Source: Sediminibacterium sp. (lineage in GTDB: Bacteria; Bacteroidota; Bacteroidia; Chitinophagales; Chitinophagaceae). From it: 5,903 nucleotides of DNA. Below, piece after piece: positions 1-5,903 of this stretch (position 1 is the first letter of the stretch; each line of letters opens with the position of its first letter). Where the stretch lies: assembly GCA_030832695.1 (NCBI GenBank), contig JAURIP010000103.1:1-5903 (forward strand), given 5' to 3'. Position numbers and translations under genes: made by a program. The notes below the pieces were generated by a model. That model was not told where the DNA came from. It ran no database searches and saw only the letters and a program-made list of their open reading frames with translations.

Positions 1-680
1 CCAATTGCTGTTCTCACTTTTGCAGCTGATGCTGCTCTGTGATGCCCGTCTGCGATATAAGTGCATGGCACTTGGGTCTCAAATAAATGGGTGATTTGTG
101 CAATGGTATCCGTATCACTCACTGCCCAAACAGTATGTTGAATACCATCGTCTGCAGTAAAGTCATAGACTGCATTTTTGGTCGTCTTCCATTTTTCTAT
201 CAAAGTATCAATTGCTGCCTGATTGCGATACGCTAAAAAAACATTGCCTGTTTGTGCGCCAATCGTTTTCATATGATTGATTCTGTCCTGCTCTTTTTCT
301 GGACGCGTAAACTCATGCTTCTTGATAATGCCATTTTCATAATCATCTACACTACTCACACAAACCAATCCAGTTTGTGCGCGACCATCCATGATTAATT
401 GATAGATATAATAACATGGTTTTGATTCTTTAAACAACACATCTCTTTGCATGAATGCGTTTAAATTATCCAATGCAATATCATAGACTTGTTGACTATG
501 GATATCTACCGTTTCTGGTAAATCAATTTCACTCTTGGTGATATGTAAAAAAGAATATGCGTTTCCAACAGCTTCTGCTTTCGCTTCTGCACTATTTAAA
601 ACATCGTAAGGTTTACTTGCAACTTGCTTCGCTAATTGTGGCTGAGGACGCAATGCTTCGAAAGGACTAATTTTTGCCAT
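1..680 (-). CDS. DUF1015 family protein, 3' end cut by window edge
   Basis: The minus strand reads open from an ATG at 680-678 to the left edge, giving 226 complete codons. The translation starts MAKISPFEALRPQP and carries features I associate with the DUF1015 family: an N-terminal P-F-x-A-L-R-P segment with SKPYDV shortly after, a KHEFTRPEKEQDR block around residues 121-133 followed by GNVFLAY (145-151), and YIADGHHRAASA with DGHHR at 211-215. Family members are usually about 400 residues, so roughly the C-terminal half lies outside the window. No signal peptide or membrane segment is visible, so it is probably cytosolic. It lies downstream of serC on the same strand after a 91-bp gap; in Bacteroidota this family is commonly found beside serC and serA, which suggests a link to serine metabolism. 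The biochemical function is not established by the sequence. The start is chosen because the conserved N-terminus begins directly there. Family call is confident, role is not. Confidence 0.88.
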   Translation of the reverse strand, partial: MAKISPFEALRPQPQLAKQVASKPYDVLNSAEAKAEAVGNAYSFLHITKSEIDLPETVDIHSQQVYDIALDNLNAFMQRDVLFKESKPCYYIYQLIMDGRAQTGLVCVSSVDDYENGIIKKHEFTRPEKEQDRINHMKTIGAQTGNVFLAYRNQAAIDTLIEKWKTTKNAVYDFTADDGIQHTVWAVSDTDTIAQITHLFETQVPCTYIADGHHRAASAAKVRTAI

Positions 681-740
681 GAGGGCAAATATCGTTCATT
701 TTGCCGAATATAATGTACTTGACGGCCACTGATTCGTTAA

Positions 741-769
741 AAATAATTTATTTTTTAATTAAATTATTT
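741..769 (-). terminator. possible AT-only hairpin after serC
   Basis: Just past the serC stop codon, reading on the minus strand, AAATAATTTA (769-760) is followed by a 9-base loop and the perfect complement TAAATTATTT (750-741), which runs into TT before AACG. This could form a 10-bp stem ending in a U-run. The stem contains only A-T pairs, so it would be weak, and such pairing arises easily in AT-rich DNA. It may attenuate or end serC transcription before the DUF1015 gene, or mean nothing. Confidence 0.25.
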
Positions 770-771
770 GC

Positions 772-1830
772 TTAATTAAAGGCTTTCATTAAGTCGCAAA
801 ACGCGACTACGCTTGACATAGGCATTGCATTGTACATACTTACTCTAATGCCGCCCACTGTTCTATATCCTTTTACACCAATCATCCCATTTTCCTTACA
901 CAAATTTAAAAAGGCGGCTTCCTTTGTTTGATCCTTTAAAAAGAAAACTGCATTCATGATACTTCTATCTTCCTTTGCAATTGGACAATAAAAATATTCC
1001 GACGCGTCAATAGTATCGTATAATAATTTTGCTTTCGCAGTATTTCTTTTTTCCATCTCTACTAATCCACCTTCTTTCTCAATCCATCTTAATGTGAGCA
1101 AGCTTACATAAATAGAAAATACTGGAGGCGTATTTAATAAAGAGCCTGCCTCTATGTGTTTTTGATAATCTAAAATAGCAGGGATGGATCTGTTTGTTTT
1201 TCCTAGGATGGATTTTTTTACCACGACCATAGTGACGCCCGCTGCACCCATATTTTTTTGTGCGCCTGCATAGATTAAATCAAACTGATGAAATGGTGTG
1301 GGTCTACAAAAAATATCCGAACTCATATCCCCAATTAATGGCACTTCTGTCTGTGGATAGCTATGCCATTGGGTTCCCTCCACCGTATTATTGGTCGTAA
1401 TGTGTAAATAACTGGTATTTGCGGGCAATTCAAGGGCCTTATTAATATGCGTATGCTTGTCTGCTGTGGTATCTGATACCACTTTGACTGGACCAAAAAT
1501 TTGTGCTTCTTTCACTGCTTTATGCCCCCATATGCCATTGTCACAAATTGCTGCTAATCCATTTTCATCTAATAAATTCATGGGTACTTGCATAAACTGC
1601 ATAGTGGCCCCTCCTTGTAAAAACAACACTTCATAATCGTCCCCTATATCCATCAATCTTTTTACAATTTTTTTTGCCTCTTCTACTACTGCCACAAATT
1701 CAGTTGTTCTATGTCCAATTTCTAAAATAGATAAACCAGTTCCATTAAAATTATGGATCGCTGCCGCCGCTTCATCCAACACTTCTTTGGGTAAAATGGA
1801 TGGACCTGAATTAAAATTATGTAATTGCAT
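772..1830 (-). CDS. serC: Phosphoserine aminotransferase SerC
   Basis: The 352-residue protein is close to the usual length of about 360 for class V-type phosphoserine aminotransferases (EC 2.6.1.52). They convert 3-phosphohydroxypyruvate and glutamate to O-phosphoserine and 2-oxoglutarate, the second step of serine synthesis; many also act in pyridoxal phosphate synthesis. The N-terminus HNFNSGPSILP is characteristic. GHR is at 39-41, LQGGATMQF (71-79) fits the cofactor phosphate-binding loop, W101 fits the Trp that stacks on the cofactor ring, and GDMSSDI (167-173) holds the Asp facing the pyridine nitrogen. K192 in YAGAQKNMG is the expected Schiff-base lysine. NTPPVFSIY (233-241) and GYRTVGGIRVSMYNAM (321-336) complete the active site and substrate-binding Arg region. 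All key residues appear present, so the enzyme should be active in the cytosol. It starts 35 bp after the DUF502 gene on the same strand, so the two are probably co-transcribed. No serA gene lies between it and the DUF1015 gene. Confidence 0.97.
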   Translation of the reverse strand: MQLHNFNSGPSILPKEVLDEAAAAIHNFNGTGLSILEIGHRTTEFVAVVEEAKKIVKRLMDIGDDYEVLFLQGGATMQFMQVPMNLLDENGLAAICDNGIWGHKAVKEAQIFGPVKVVSDTTADKHTHINKALELPANTSYLHITTNNTVEGTQWHSYPQTEVPLIGDMSSDIFCRPTPFHQFDLIYAGAQKNMGAAGVTMVVVKKSILGKTNRSIPAILDYQKHIEAGSLLNTPPVFSIYVSLLTLRWIEKEGGLVEMEKRNTAKAKLLYDTIDASEYFYCPIAKEDRSIMNAVFFLKDQTKEAAFLNLCKENGMIGVKGYRTVGGIRVSMYNAMPMSSVVAFCDLMKAFN

Positions 1831-1865
1831 TTACTGTTTTTTGGAAAATTAATCTGCTTCATTCA

Positions 1866-2534
1866 TCATGAATCGCTATGCGCTTCATTCTCATCCACGG
1901 TAGTCGTTACACCGCCTGATATCGCATATTTCATGGCTTCTGCAGCATTCATATGTTTTGGTAATTTTTTAGTATTAGCTAATGGTACAATAAATGAAAT
2001 ACCAGAGATGGCATAAGAATGTGGCACATAAACTGTTACATGGTCCTTTAATCCTAAGTGCTCACAACTTTCTTGTGTGATAAATCCAATACGCCATATA
2101 TCATTCCCATCAAGAGATACCAAAATAGGTTTGTCAAACTTTTTATTATTACCAGCAAATGCTTCTAAAAAATCTTTGACCGAAGAGTAAATAATTTTAA
2201 CACCAGGTGTACGTTCCAATAACTTATCAAAAATGGATACCAGTCTTTCTACAAAAAATAAAGACGATAACCAGCCTACAAATAATACTAATAATAGGGC
2301 CACTAAAAATCCAAGGCCAGTTACTTTTGGAATTTCTCCATTAACTTCTGCAAATCGGATTGGAAATAAACTATTTAATAAATTAGGTAAAAAATTATCT
2401 ACTAGATTGAATAAAGTCACCACAATCCAAAGGGTCACTCCAATTGGAGCAAGTGCAATAATGCCTTGGAAAAAGAATCTCGCTAGTAGGCTTAAAATCG
2501 ATTTTCTCTTAAAATTTTGCCCAAAAATGCCCAT
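1866..2534 (-). CDS. DUF502 family two-helix membrane protein
   Basis: This 222-residue protein fits the DUF502 family of inner-membrane proteins. After a short basic N-terminus (FKRKS), a first membrane helix lies around residues 22-45, containing the family-typical GIIALAPIGVTLW stretch, and a second around 73-95. The soluble part continues with TPGVKIIYSSVKDFLEAF (109-126), which matches the family's P-x-V-x-x-I-Y-x-x-x-K-Q/D pattern. Near the end, SGISFIVPLANTKKLP and an AAEAMKYAISGGV segment (198-209) match the conserved C-terminal region. The tail DENEAHSDS is acidic and probably disordered. No biochemical role is established for the family that I can state with confidence, and no catalytic residues are evident. 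It is the first gene of the leftward unit with serC; nothing in the protein explains a link to serine synthesis, so this may be simple co-location. The promoter candidate lies directly upstream, giving a short leader. The ATG at 2534 is preferred because the basic segment and first helix follow at once. Confidence 0.88.
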   Translation of the reverse strand: MGIFGQNFKRKSILSLLARFFFQGIIALAPIGVTLWIVVTLFNLVDNFLPNLLNSLFPIRFAEVNGEIPKVTGLGFLVALLLVLFVGWLSSLFFVERLVSIFDKLLERTPGVKIIYSSVKDFLEAFAGNNKKFDKPILVSLDGNDIWRIGFITQESCEHLGLKDHVTVYVPHSYAISGISFIVPLANTKKLPKHMNAAEAMKYAISGGVTTTVDENEAHSDS

Positions 2535-2550
2535 TTTGTAATGATTTAGT

Positions 2551-2600
2551 TACAAATTTCACTCATTTTGACCATTTATCAAGAATTAATACAAATTTCA
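2551..2600. repeat. 11-bp direct repeat in the divergent intergenic region
   Basis: TACAAATTTCA occurs twice in the same orientation, at 2551-2561 and 2590-2600, with starts 39 bp apart. The left copy overlaps the -7 element of the candidate leftward promoter, and the right copy lies upstream of its -33 element, next to the dyad at 2606-2633. It may be a duplicated promoter-like element or a regulator site; an 11-mer of this composition can also recur by chance. Confidence 0.4.
2553..2582 (-). promoter_or_regulatory. candidate promoter for the DUF502-serC unit
   Basis: On the minus strand TTG (2582-2580) is separated by 19 bp from GAAATTTG (2560-2553), which matches the Bacteroidota -7 consensus TAnnTTTG except for G in place of the first T. 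The spacing fits that phylum's promoters. Transcription would begin about 10-15 bases before the ATG at 2534. It is a one-mismatch motif call in AT-rich DNA, so it is tentative. Confidence 0.45.
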
Positions 2601-2605
2601 TGCTT

Positions 2606-2633
2606 GGAAACTTTGCAAACTTATAAAGTTTCC
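2606..2633. promoter_or_regulatory. putative TetR-family operator (perfect 9-bp dyad)
   Basis: GGAAACTTT (2606-2614) and AAAGTTTCC (2625-2633) form a perfect inverted repeat with a 10-bp spacer, 28 bp in all. It covers the TTTG -33 element (2612-2615) and almost all of the spacer to the -7 element of the rightward promoter, so a bound dimer or pair of dimers would block RNA polymerase. The regulator gene begins 27 bp further on. TetR-family repressors typically bind such dyads in their own promoters. Position and symmetry are seen directly; binding by this regulator is inferred. Confidence 0.7.
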
Positions 2634-2642
2634 TTAGTTTTG
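2612..2642 (+). promoter_or_regulatory. promoter of the tetR-efflux operon
   Basis: TTTG (2612-2615) is followed after 19 bp by TAGTTTTG (2635-2642), an exact match to the Bacteroidota consensus TTTG-N19-21-TAnnTTTG recognised by the primary sigma factor of this phylum. Transcription would start near 2648-2650, leaving a leader of about 10 bases before the ATG at 2660. No Shine-Dalgarno sequence is present, as is usual in this phylum. Confidence 0.75.
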
Positions 2643-2659
2643 CGCCTTCAACTGCAACT

Positions 2660-3271
2660 ATGGAAAAAAGAATATTATTAAAGGCGAGGGATTTAATGCT
2701 CCAGTCTGGTTTAAGACAGGTGACAATGGACGACTTAGCCCATCAACTGGGAATCAGCAAAAAGACGATTTATCAATACTATAAGGATAAGGATGATTTG
2801 GTAAAGGCCGTCGTGAACCTAGAATTAAAAGAACATGAACTTACTTGCAAAGACTGTAAGTCAAAAGCTGAAAATGCGATTCATGAAATGTTTTTGGTAA
2901 TGGAGAATATGAAGGCTATGACGCAAACAATGAATCCAAATTCGATGATGGAATTGGAAAAATATTTTTCGAACGCTTTTGATATGATCAAAAATCATAA
3001 GGATGAATTTTTATTTTCATTGATTAAGCAAAATTTAATGAAAGGTATAGAGGAAGGATGTTATAGAAAGGATCTTGACATTGACATCATTTCAAAATTT
3101 CGATTAGAAACTGTATTTATTCCATTTAATCTTCACCTATTTCCATTGAGCAAATTCAACTCTTTAGAAGTGCATACACAATTGATGGAACATTTTGTAT
3201 ATGGCCTTATGACCATTAAGGGGCATGAACTAATGGATAGATATAAACAATTAAGTAAACAAGCAATTTAA
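2660..3271 (+). CDS. TetR/AcrR family transcriptional regulator of the efflux operon
   Basis: The 203-residue protein has the length and layout of a TetR-family repressor. Residues 4-50 form the DNA-binding domain: RILLKARDLML helix, then VTMDDLAHQLGISKKTIYQYYKDKDDLV (21-48), a classic helix-turn-helix with SKKTIYQYY as recognition helix. The remaining all-helical part (about 55-203) would bind an inducer and dimerise; it is Met-rich (for example NSMMELEKYF) and too divergent to predict a ligand. C63 and C66 form a CxxC pair at the start of this domain, with C134 further on. It is the first gene of the operon, only 8 bp before the TolC-like gene, so it most likely represses its own operon through the dyad at 2606-2633 and is released by a pump substrate. 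The start at 2660 fits the predicted transcription start and leaves the normal short arm before the first helix. Family call is firm; target and repressor mode are inferred from context. Confidence 0.94.
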   Translation: MEKRILLKARDLMLQSGLRQVTMDDLAHQLGISKKTIYQYYKDKDDLVKAVVNLELKEHELTCKDCKSKAENAIHEMFLVMENMKAMTQTMNPNSMMELEKYFSNAFDMIKNHKDEFLFSLIKQNLMKGIEEGCYRKDLDIDIISKFRLETVFIPFNLHLFPLSKFNSLEVHTQLMEHFVYGLMTIKGHELMDRYKQLSKQAI

Positions 3272-3279
3272 ATATACAC

Positions 3280-4614
3280 ATGAAAAAAAACCTATTCCTT
3301 GTAACGGTATTTTTTGCATCTACAGCATTTGCGCAGGAACAAAAAACGATACATGCATTTTCACTAGCAGATGCAGTTGGTTATGCGCAAAAAAATAATC
3401 TACAAGTAAAAAATGCTTTACTAGATATCGATATTCAGATTCAAACCAATAAAGAAATTGCATCTGCAGCATTGCCTAGTTTAAATAGCAGCTTAGGGGG
3501 AACAGACTTTCTAACCATCCCTACTTCATTATTGCCTGGACAAATTTTTGGTGGCGCTGCTGGAACCTTTATTCCTGTTCAGTTTGGTACTAAGTTCAAT
3601 GCTAATTATGGTGCAAACTTTAATCAAATATTGTTTGACGGGCAGGTATTCATTGCATTACAAGCAAGGGCAACATCTTTAGACTGGAAAAGAAAGAATG
3701 CTGCTTTAACCGAAGAAAATATCAAAGCAAATATTTATAAAATTTACTACCAGCTTTCTGCTAGTAAAACACAATTAAATATTTTAGACGCAAATATTGA
3801 ACGTTTACAAAAATTAGCAAATGACGCTGCAGTAATGTATAAAAATGGTTTTGCAGAAAAACTAGATGTAGACAAAGTTAATGTACAGCTAAACAATTTA
3901 GAAACAGAGAAATTAAAAGCAAACAATAGCGTCACTATTGGCTATATGGGTTTAAAGATGTTAATGGGCATGCCTGTTAAAGACAGTCTTGTTTTAACCG
4001 ATGTAATTAATGAAAACAATCTTAGTGCTGATATACTTTACGAAGACAATTTTGAATATGGCATTCGTAAAGATTTTCAGTATTTGACAGCGATCAAAAA
4101 ATTAAGCGAATACAATATCAAGCGCTACCAATTGAGTTTTTTACCAACCATCACCATGAACGGTGCTTATACTAAAAACGCACAAAGAACAAAGTTTGAT
4201 TTTTTTGATAAAAACGGAAGCTGGTTTGAAACTGCACTCATTGGATTAAATCTAAACTTTCCATTATTCAACGGAGGTGCGAGAGTCGCTAAAGTCAATA
4301 AGGCGAAACTTGAATTAAAGCAGGTAGACAACCAAATGACTGCTTTAAAGAACAATATTGATAATGAACTTAGTCAAGCTAAATTAAATTATATGTCTTC
4401 GGTTGCCACTGTGAACTTTCAAAAAAAGAACATGCAATTAGCAGAAAATGTCTACAGCCAAACCAAAAAGAAATTCGAAGCAGGTGCCGGTTCTAATACT
4501 GAAATCTCTGCTGCTCAGGCAGATTTAGTAGCTGCACAAAATAATTTCATGAATGCCCTATATACTGCCTTAATTTCTAAAGTAGACTTATTAAAAGCAA
4601 GCGGAAAACTATAA
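3280..4614 (+). CDS. TolC-like outer-membrane efflux protein
   Basis: This 444-residue protein is the outer-membrane channel of the tripartite pump. The signal peptide MKKNLFLVTVFFASTAFA is followed by a likely cleavage between A18 and Q19. The mature part shows the duplicated outer-membrane efflux (OEP) architecture: long helices about 28-75 and 125-215, then a second repeat of helices about 255-285 and 335-440. Each half has a beta-barrel segment: the first around 76-122 ends in FNQILFDGQ (114-122), and the second around 287-333 ends in FPLFNGG (327-333), the matching conserved barrel-to-helix turns. The first barrel segment carries an extended loop with LPGQIFGG (85-92) and IPVQFGTKFN (98-107), a form common in Bacteroidota homologues. 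Length is normal for the family and both repeats are complete. It lies 8 bp after tetR and 37 bp before the adaptor gene, so it should be expressed with them. Substrates cannot be read from the sequence. Confidence 0.95.
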   Translation: MKKNLFLVTVFFASTAFAQEQKTIHAFSLADAVGYAQKNNLQVKNALLDIDIQIQTNKEIASAALPSLNSSLGGTDFLTIPTSLLPGQIFGGAAGTFIPVQFGTKFNANYGANFNQILFDGQVFIALQARATSLDWKRKNAALTEENIKANIYKIYYQLSASKTQLNILDANIERLQKLANDAAVMYKNGFAEKLDVDKVNVQLNNLETEKLKANNSVTIGYMGLKMLMGMPVKDSLVLTDVINENNLSADILYEDNFEYGIRKDFQYLTAIKKLSEYNIKRYQLSFLPTITMNGAYTKNAQRTKFDFFDKNGSWFETALIGLNLNFPLFNGGARVAKVNKAKLELKQVDNQMTALKNNIDNELSQAKLNYMSSVATVNFQKKNMQLAENVYSQTKKKFEAGAGSNTEISAAQADLVAAQNNFMNALYTALISKVDLLKASGKL

Positions 4615-4651
4615 TTAAACAAATACACAATTAATATAAAATTTAGATACA

Positions 4652-5830
4652 ATGAAATCATTCGCAACATTATTTACCCTTAGCTTACTTATTCTTGTAA
4701 CTGCCTGTGGTGGTGGTGACAATACTGTAGAAGCAAAACAAAAATCCTTGGCTAGCTTAAAAAAGCAAGCACTCGAATTAAATGCACAAATAGTAGCATT
4801 AGAAAAAGAAGTAGAAAAAGCTGGAGGCGCTTCTGCGGCAAAAGCCATCTTGGTTGCTACAGATACCATCCAAACAGAAACATTTACACACTATATCGAA
4901 CTACAAGGAAAAGTAGAGTCTGAAAGTGTATCTTATATTACCCCTCGCGCAGGCGGTGGTCAAGTTAGAGCAATCTATATTAAAAGAGGCGACAGAGTAA
5001 GAAGAGGACAATTGATTTTACAATTAGATAATTCCATGATTAAACAAAGTGCTGCTGCTGCAACACAAAATATTGAGACTTTAAAATCTCAAGCGGCTTT
5101 AGCAAAAGCGGTTTATGAAAAACAAAAGAACCTTTGGGAACAAAATATTGGTAGTGAAATTCAATTGATGACTGCTAAAACCAATGCAGATGCAATGGCG
5201 AGCCAATTAAAAGCTGCCATGGAACAACTTGGTATGGTAAAAGACCAATTGGCTTTTACAAGTATTTACAGTGATGTGGATGGCGTGGCCGAAGAGGTGA
5301 ATGTGAAAGTAGGGGATTTATTTATGGGACCTGGTCAAATCAAGATAGTGAATACCACTAAACTTAAATTAACTGCACAAGTACCAGAAAATTATGCAGG
5401 TAAAGTAAAAGTAGGTACTGAACTTACTTTAACCTTCCCTGATATTCAAAAAACAATCAATAACAAAGTCAATGTATTAGGCAATGTGATTGACCCATTA
5501 AGCAGAAGCTTTTATATAGAATCTAAATTACCAGTTGATAACAACTTTCGACCAAATTTATTGGCACAAGTAAAAATCAAAGACTACGAAAAGAAGGATG
5601 CGATTAGCATTCCAGTGAACTTATTACAAAACGACGAGAAAGGTAAATTCGTTTATGTAGCGGTAACAGAAGCTGGTAAAATGTTTGCACGTAAGAAAAT
5701 GGTTTCAACTGGTGAATTCTATGGTAACAATATCGAAGTGCTTAGCGGTTTAGCTGCTGGCGATATCTTGGTCTCAGAAGGGTATCAGTCGATCTATGAT
5801 GGTCAATTGATCACTACTAGCATTAAATAA
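4652..5830 (+). CDS. RND efflux periplasmic adaptor (membrane fusion) lipoprotein
   Basis: This 392-residue protein is the AcrA/HlyD-type adaptor that would join the inner-membrane pump to the TolC-like channel. A lipoprotein signal ends in the lipobox LVTAC with C19 as the acylated residue, followed by GGGDN. Residues 27-57 form a short charged helix with regular hydrophobic heptads. The first half of the barrel-sandwich (lipoyl-like) domain is about 84-126, including VRAIYIKRGDRVRRGQLI; an alpha-helical hairpin follows at about 127-198, then the second lipoyl half with FTSIYSDVDGVAEEVNVKVGD (about 202-222, G211 in the conserved DG turn). A beta-barrel domain lies at about 230-310 (KVKVGTELTLTFP) and the membrane-proximal domain at about 315-392, ending at a TAA codon. 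All adaptor domains are present and the length is typical. The gene lies 37 bp after the channel gene and 24 bp before the pump gene, consistent with one operon. Confidence 0.95.
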   Translation: MKSFATLFTLSLLILVTACGGGDNTVEAKQKSLASLKKQALELNAQIVALEKEVEKAGGASAAKAILVATDTIQTETFTHYIELQGKVESESVSYITPRAGGGQVRAIYIKRGDRVRRGQLILQLDNSMIKQSAAAATQNIETLKSQAALAKAVYEKQKNLWEQNIGSEIQLMTAKTNADAMASQLKAAMEQLGMVKDQLAFTSIYSDVDGVAEEVNVKVGDLFMGPGQIKIVNTTKLKLTAQVPENYAGKVKVGTELTLTFPDIQKTINNKVNVLGNVIDPLSRSFYIESKLPVDNNFRPNLLAQVKIKDYEKKDAISIPVNLLQNDEKGKFVYVAVTEAGKMFARKKMVSTGEFYGNNIEVLSGLAAGDILVSEGYQSIYDGQLITTSIK

Positions 5831-5854
5831 TTCATAAAAGCACAATCGATCCAT

Positions 5855-5903
5855 ATGTCGACACTAAATAATATCAAAGAAAAGTTTAAAGAATTTAAAC
5901 CAA
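5855..5903 (+). CDS. RND efflux pump (AcrB-type), N-terminal start only
   Basis: An ATG at 5855 opens a frame that reads MSTLNNIKEKFKEFKP to the window edge, 16 complete codons. A short amphipathic basic N-terminus with KEFKP just before the first membrane helix is a style I recognise in Bacteroidota AcrB/CusA-type RND permeases. Position is the stronger evidence: it starts 24 bp after the adaptor gene, where the inner-membrane proton-driven pump would be expected. The fragment is too short for any domain or substrate-class call (drug-type versus metal-type), and the complete protein would be about 1000 residues or more. Confidence 0.78.
   Translation, partial: MSTLNNIKEKFKEFKP

Noticed and set aside
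681..740. Possible separate promoter for the DUF1015 gene
   Set aside because: GATATTTG and TATATTCG each miss the -7 consensus by one base, but neither has a TTG at the required distance upstream, so no promoter is called; read-through from serC is as likely.
1825..2016. 63-codon plus-strand open frame over the serC/DUF502 junction
   Set aside because: It lies antisense to two well-supported genes, has no recognisable domain and no promoter; it is a shadow frame.
2233..2541. 102-codon plus-strand open frame
   Set aside because: It is entirely antisense to the DUF502 gene, whose conserved family pattern is clear; the plus-strand protein is low-complexity, Asn/Lys/Thr-rich and unrecognisable.
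4615..4651. Possible internal promoter or terminator between the channel and adaptor genes
   Set aside because: The 37 bp are AT-rich but hold neither a TAnnTTTG box nor a hairpin; treated as an ordinary operon gap.
3747..4869. Three minus-strand open frames of 62, 62 and 84 codons inside or across the efflux genes
   Set aside because: They are Phe/Ser/Ala-rich reverse readings of the TolC-like and adaptor genes with no start signals; shadow frames.
5831..5854. Ribosome-binding site before the pump gene
   Set aside because: No purine-rich Shine-Dalgarno match is present; this applies to every start in the window and fits Bacteroidota translation initiation, so it is not a defect.
1..5903. 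Mobile element, CRISPR, defence or biosynthetic gene cluster
   Set aside because: No transposase, integrase, long terminal repeats, regular spaced repeats, tRNA-like folds or specialised biosynthetic enzymes were found; all genes are complete or cut only by the window edges and belong to familiar housekeeping or efflux families.

Overview
This window looks like chromosomal DNA of a Bacteroidota bacterium, most likely a Chitinophagaceae-type lineage (family level is an inference from protein style, not a search). The reasons are low GC content, start codons with no Shine-Dalgarno-like sequence in front of them, a promoter matching the Bacteroidota pattern TTTG / TAnnTTTG, and protein families arranged as is usual in that phylum.

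The left half (about 1-2534) is read on the minus strand. In transcription order it holds a DUF502 two-helix membrane protein, then serC (phosphoserine aminotransferase) 35 bp downstream. After a 91-bp AT-rich gap comes a DUF1015 protein whose 3' end runs off the left edge of the window. serC and the DUF1015 gene form a serine-biosynthesis neighbourhood; the serA gene that commonly sits with them in Bacteroidota is not between them here.

The right half (about 2660-5903) is read on the plus strand as one compact operon: a TetR-family regulator, a TolC-like outer-membrane efflux protein, a periplasmic adaptor lipoprotein (membrane fusion protein), and the first 16 codons of what is almost certainly the RND inner-membrane pump. 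Gaps are 8, 37 and 24 bp. Together these encode a tripartite efflux pump with its own local regulator.

The two halves are separated by a 125-bp divergent intergenic region (2535-2659), the most informative non-coding part of the window. It contains a strong match to a Bacteroidota promoter for the tetR-efflux operon. A perfect 9-bp inverted repeat with a 10-bp spacer lies across the -33 element and the promoter spacer, which is the expected place for a TetR autoregulatory operator. A weaker promoter candidate faces the DUF502-serC side. No RNA genes, mobile elements, CRISPR arrays or intergenic stretches over 300 bases were seen. Nothing in the window amounts to a clearly new system; the best leads are the operator, the DUF1015-serC pairing with its DGHHR motif, and the heptad coiled coil at the N-terminus of the adaptor.
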